Shown here: one piece after another, positions 62,986 to 64,000 of the stretch
How the letters are laid out: every line of letters begins with the position of its first letter
Position numbering within the stretch: position 1 is the first letter of the stretch
Notes under the pieces: model-generated
The model's database searches: none
Told to the model about the DNA's origin: nothing
What the model saw: the letters and a program-made list of their open reading frames with translations, nothing else
Assembly: GCA_027533385.1 (NCBI GenBank)
Contig: JAPZUE010000051.1
Coordinates: 62,001-126,000, forward strand
Reading direction: 5' to 3'
Length of the DNA stretch: 64,000 nt
Origin: Rhizobium sp.
GTDB lineage: Bacteria > Pseudomonadota > Alphaproteobacteria > Rhizobiales > Rhizobiaceae
Position numbers and translations under genes: made by a program

Positions 62986-63939
62986 ATGGCACGACGTGGT
63001 GAGGGTCACACAAGATTGGATGATGCGGCTCGGGCCGGATGGCTCTATTATGTCGCCGGCCGGACGCAGGACGAGATCGCCGCCGCCATGGGGATATCGC
63101 GCCAGAGCGCGCAGCGCCTGGTTTCGCTCTCTGTCGCGGAAAAGCTCATCAAGGTGCGGCTCGATCATCCCATCGCAGCCTGCCTTGAACTTGCAGACGC
63201 CCTCAAACGCAAGTTCGGACTGAAGGAGGTGGAGATCGTTCCCACCGATCCCGGGTCTGAATCCGCAACCGTGGGCGTTGCGGAAGCCGGCGCAGCGCAG
63301 CTCGAGCGCTGGCTGAAACAGACCGATCCGCTCGTCATCGCGATGGGTACTGGCCGTACGCTGCGCGCGATGATCGATCAGCTCTCGCCCATGGAGTGTC
63401 CGCAGCACAAGATCGTCTCTTTGACCGGGAACATCAGTCCAGATGGATCGGCCGCCTATTTCAACGTCATCTTCTCGATGGCCGATGCGATCAAGGCACC
63501 CCATTTCCCGATGCCGCTCCCGGTTATCGTGTCCTCAGCCGATGAAAAGCAGCTTCTGCACAAGCAACCGCTCGTGGCGCCCACCATTGCGCTCGGCCGG
63601 CAATCGGACGTCACCTTCGTCGGCGTCGGCGAAATGAACATGAAGGCGCCGCTTCTGGTCGACGGCTTTCTGAAACCCGACGAGATGCAGGATCTTCTGG
63701 GCGCCGGGGCCGTCGGCGAAATCTGTGGCTGGATTTTCGGAGAAGACGGCACACTGCTCAAGCATCCTGTCAATGAGCGGGTTGCGAGCCTTGAAATCCC
63801 CTCGCGGGAAACCTCGACCGTTGTCGGCCTGGCACGGGGTCGACGCAAGCATCCGGCGATCCTCGCGGCGGTGCGCGGCGGGCACATCAACAGCCTGATT
63901 ACCGATGAAGAGGCGGCACGCTATCTACTCGCTAGCTGA
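62986..63939 (+). CDS. SorC/DeoR-type sugar-binding transcriptional regulator
   Basis: Regulator of a sugar or polyol operon expected downstream of the window. The 317-residue protein has an N-terminal helix-turn-helix (RTQDEIAAAMGISRQSAQRL, about residues 25-44) and the SorC effector domain with VIAMGTGRTLRAMIDQL, IVSLTGNISPDGSA, VTFVGVGEMN, GAVGEICGWIFGEDG and VVGLARGRRKHPAILAAVRGG. ATG 62986 has GGGAGGAG 6 bases upstream. In rhizobia such genes often precede sorbitol/mannitol ABC transporters. Confidence 0.9.
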   Translation: MARRGEGHTRLDDAARAGWLYYVAGRTQDEIAAAMGISRQSAQRLVSLSVAEKLIKVRLDHPIAACLELADALKRKFGLKEVEIVPTDPGSESATVGVAEAGAAQLERWLKQTDPLVIAMGTGRTLRAMIDQLSPMECPQHKIVSLTGNISPDGSAAYFNVIFSMADAIKAPHFPMPLPVIVSSADEKQLLHKQPLVAPTIALGRQSDVTFVGVGEMNMKAPLLVDGFLKPDEMQDLLGAGAVGEICGWIFGEDGTLLKHPVNERVASLEIPSRETSTVVGLARGRRKHPAILAAVRGGHINSLITDEEAARYLLAS

Positions 63940-64000
63940 CATAGACTAAATTTTTCAATTGGATTTCATGGATTTAGCCCATCCTTGCGGCACCGCAGCA

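Overview
The window is a GC-rich chromosomal segment of an alphaproteobacterium of the Rhizobiaceae (Rhizobium/Agrobacterium type; genus not assignable by eye). The evidence is the conserved order of housekeeping genes (cytochrome c - kdsB - pheA - nudC; SRP RNA next to dnaX - ybaB; rimP - nusA - ylxR - infB - rbfA - truB - rpsO - pnp; cmk - rpsA), an Irr-type iron regulator, a complete rhizobial glp glycerol ABC-transporter operon, and an sRNA whose three hairpin loops carry CCTCCTCCC. No prophage, insertion sequence, CRISPR array or rRNA operon was found. One tRNA (Ala, GGC) is present.

Layout. 1-9833: cytochrome c (cut by the window edge), kdsB, pheA, nudC/HIT pair, SRP RNA, dnaX, ybaB, alpha/beta hydrolase, MOSC protein, recR, lytic transglycosylase. 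9843-22154: MFS exporter, then the long translation/transcription operon from rimP to pnp, with an unexpected small membrane protein between infB and rbfA. 22180-31341: methyltransferase, a frameshifted AraC regulator, a small LuxR-type HTH protein, fabB-fabA facing irr, TRIC channel, secreted and YdcF proteins, tRNA-Ala, FYDLN protein and cmk (aroA is absent from its usual place). 31493-37952: rpsA, a large disordered protein, a nicotinamide phosphoribosyltransferase-like gene, two small hypotheticals and RNase D. 38275-38431: the three-hairpin anti-Shine-Dalgarno sRNA.

38552-48884: phosphomannomutase, then a singlet-oxygen-type stress cluster. An ECF sigma factor and its ChrR anti-sigma are transcribed away from a translationally coupled set of FAD oxidoreductase, DUF1365 protein and cyclopropane-fatty-acid-synthase-like methyltransferase. 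I find three sigma-E-like promoters with the same 16-base spacer: in front of rpoE, in front of the oxidoreductase, and in front of a short-chain dehydrogenase 3 kb away. DUF2177, a DNA exonuclease and an ATP-dependent DNA ligase follow.

48905-64000: glpK, glpV, glpU, glpQ, glpP, glpT, glpS, glpD and glpR on the minus strand with repeated AACGAA-type operator boxes, then a cobalamin-riboswitch-controlled ABC uptake operon, and finally a SorC-family sugar regulator whose targets lie beyond the window.

How they work together: fabA/fabB make the unsaturated fatty acids that the CFA-like enzyme can modify, so lipid synthesis and sigma-E-controlled lipid protection are both represented. The glp genes import, phosphorylate and oxidise glycerol. 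The most rewarding items for follow-up are the sigma-E lipid module, the anti-SD sRNA, the gene inserted into the infB-rbfA operon, and the apparently asymmetric ATPase pair GlpS/GlpT.
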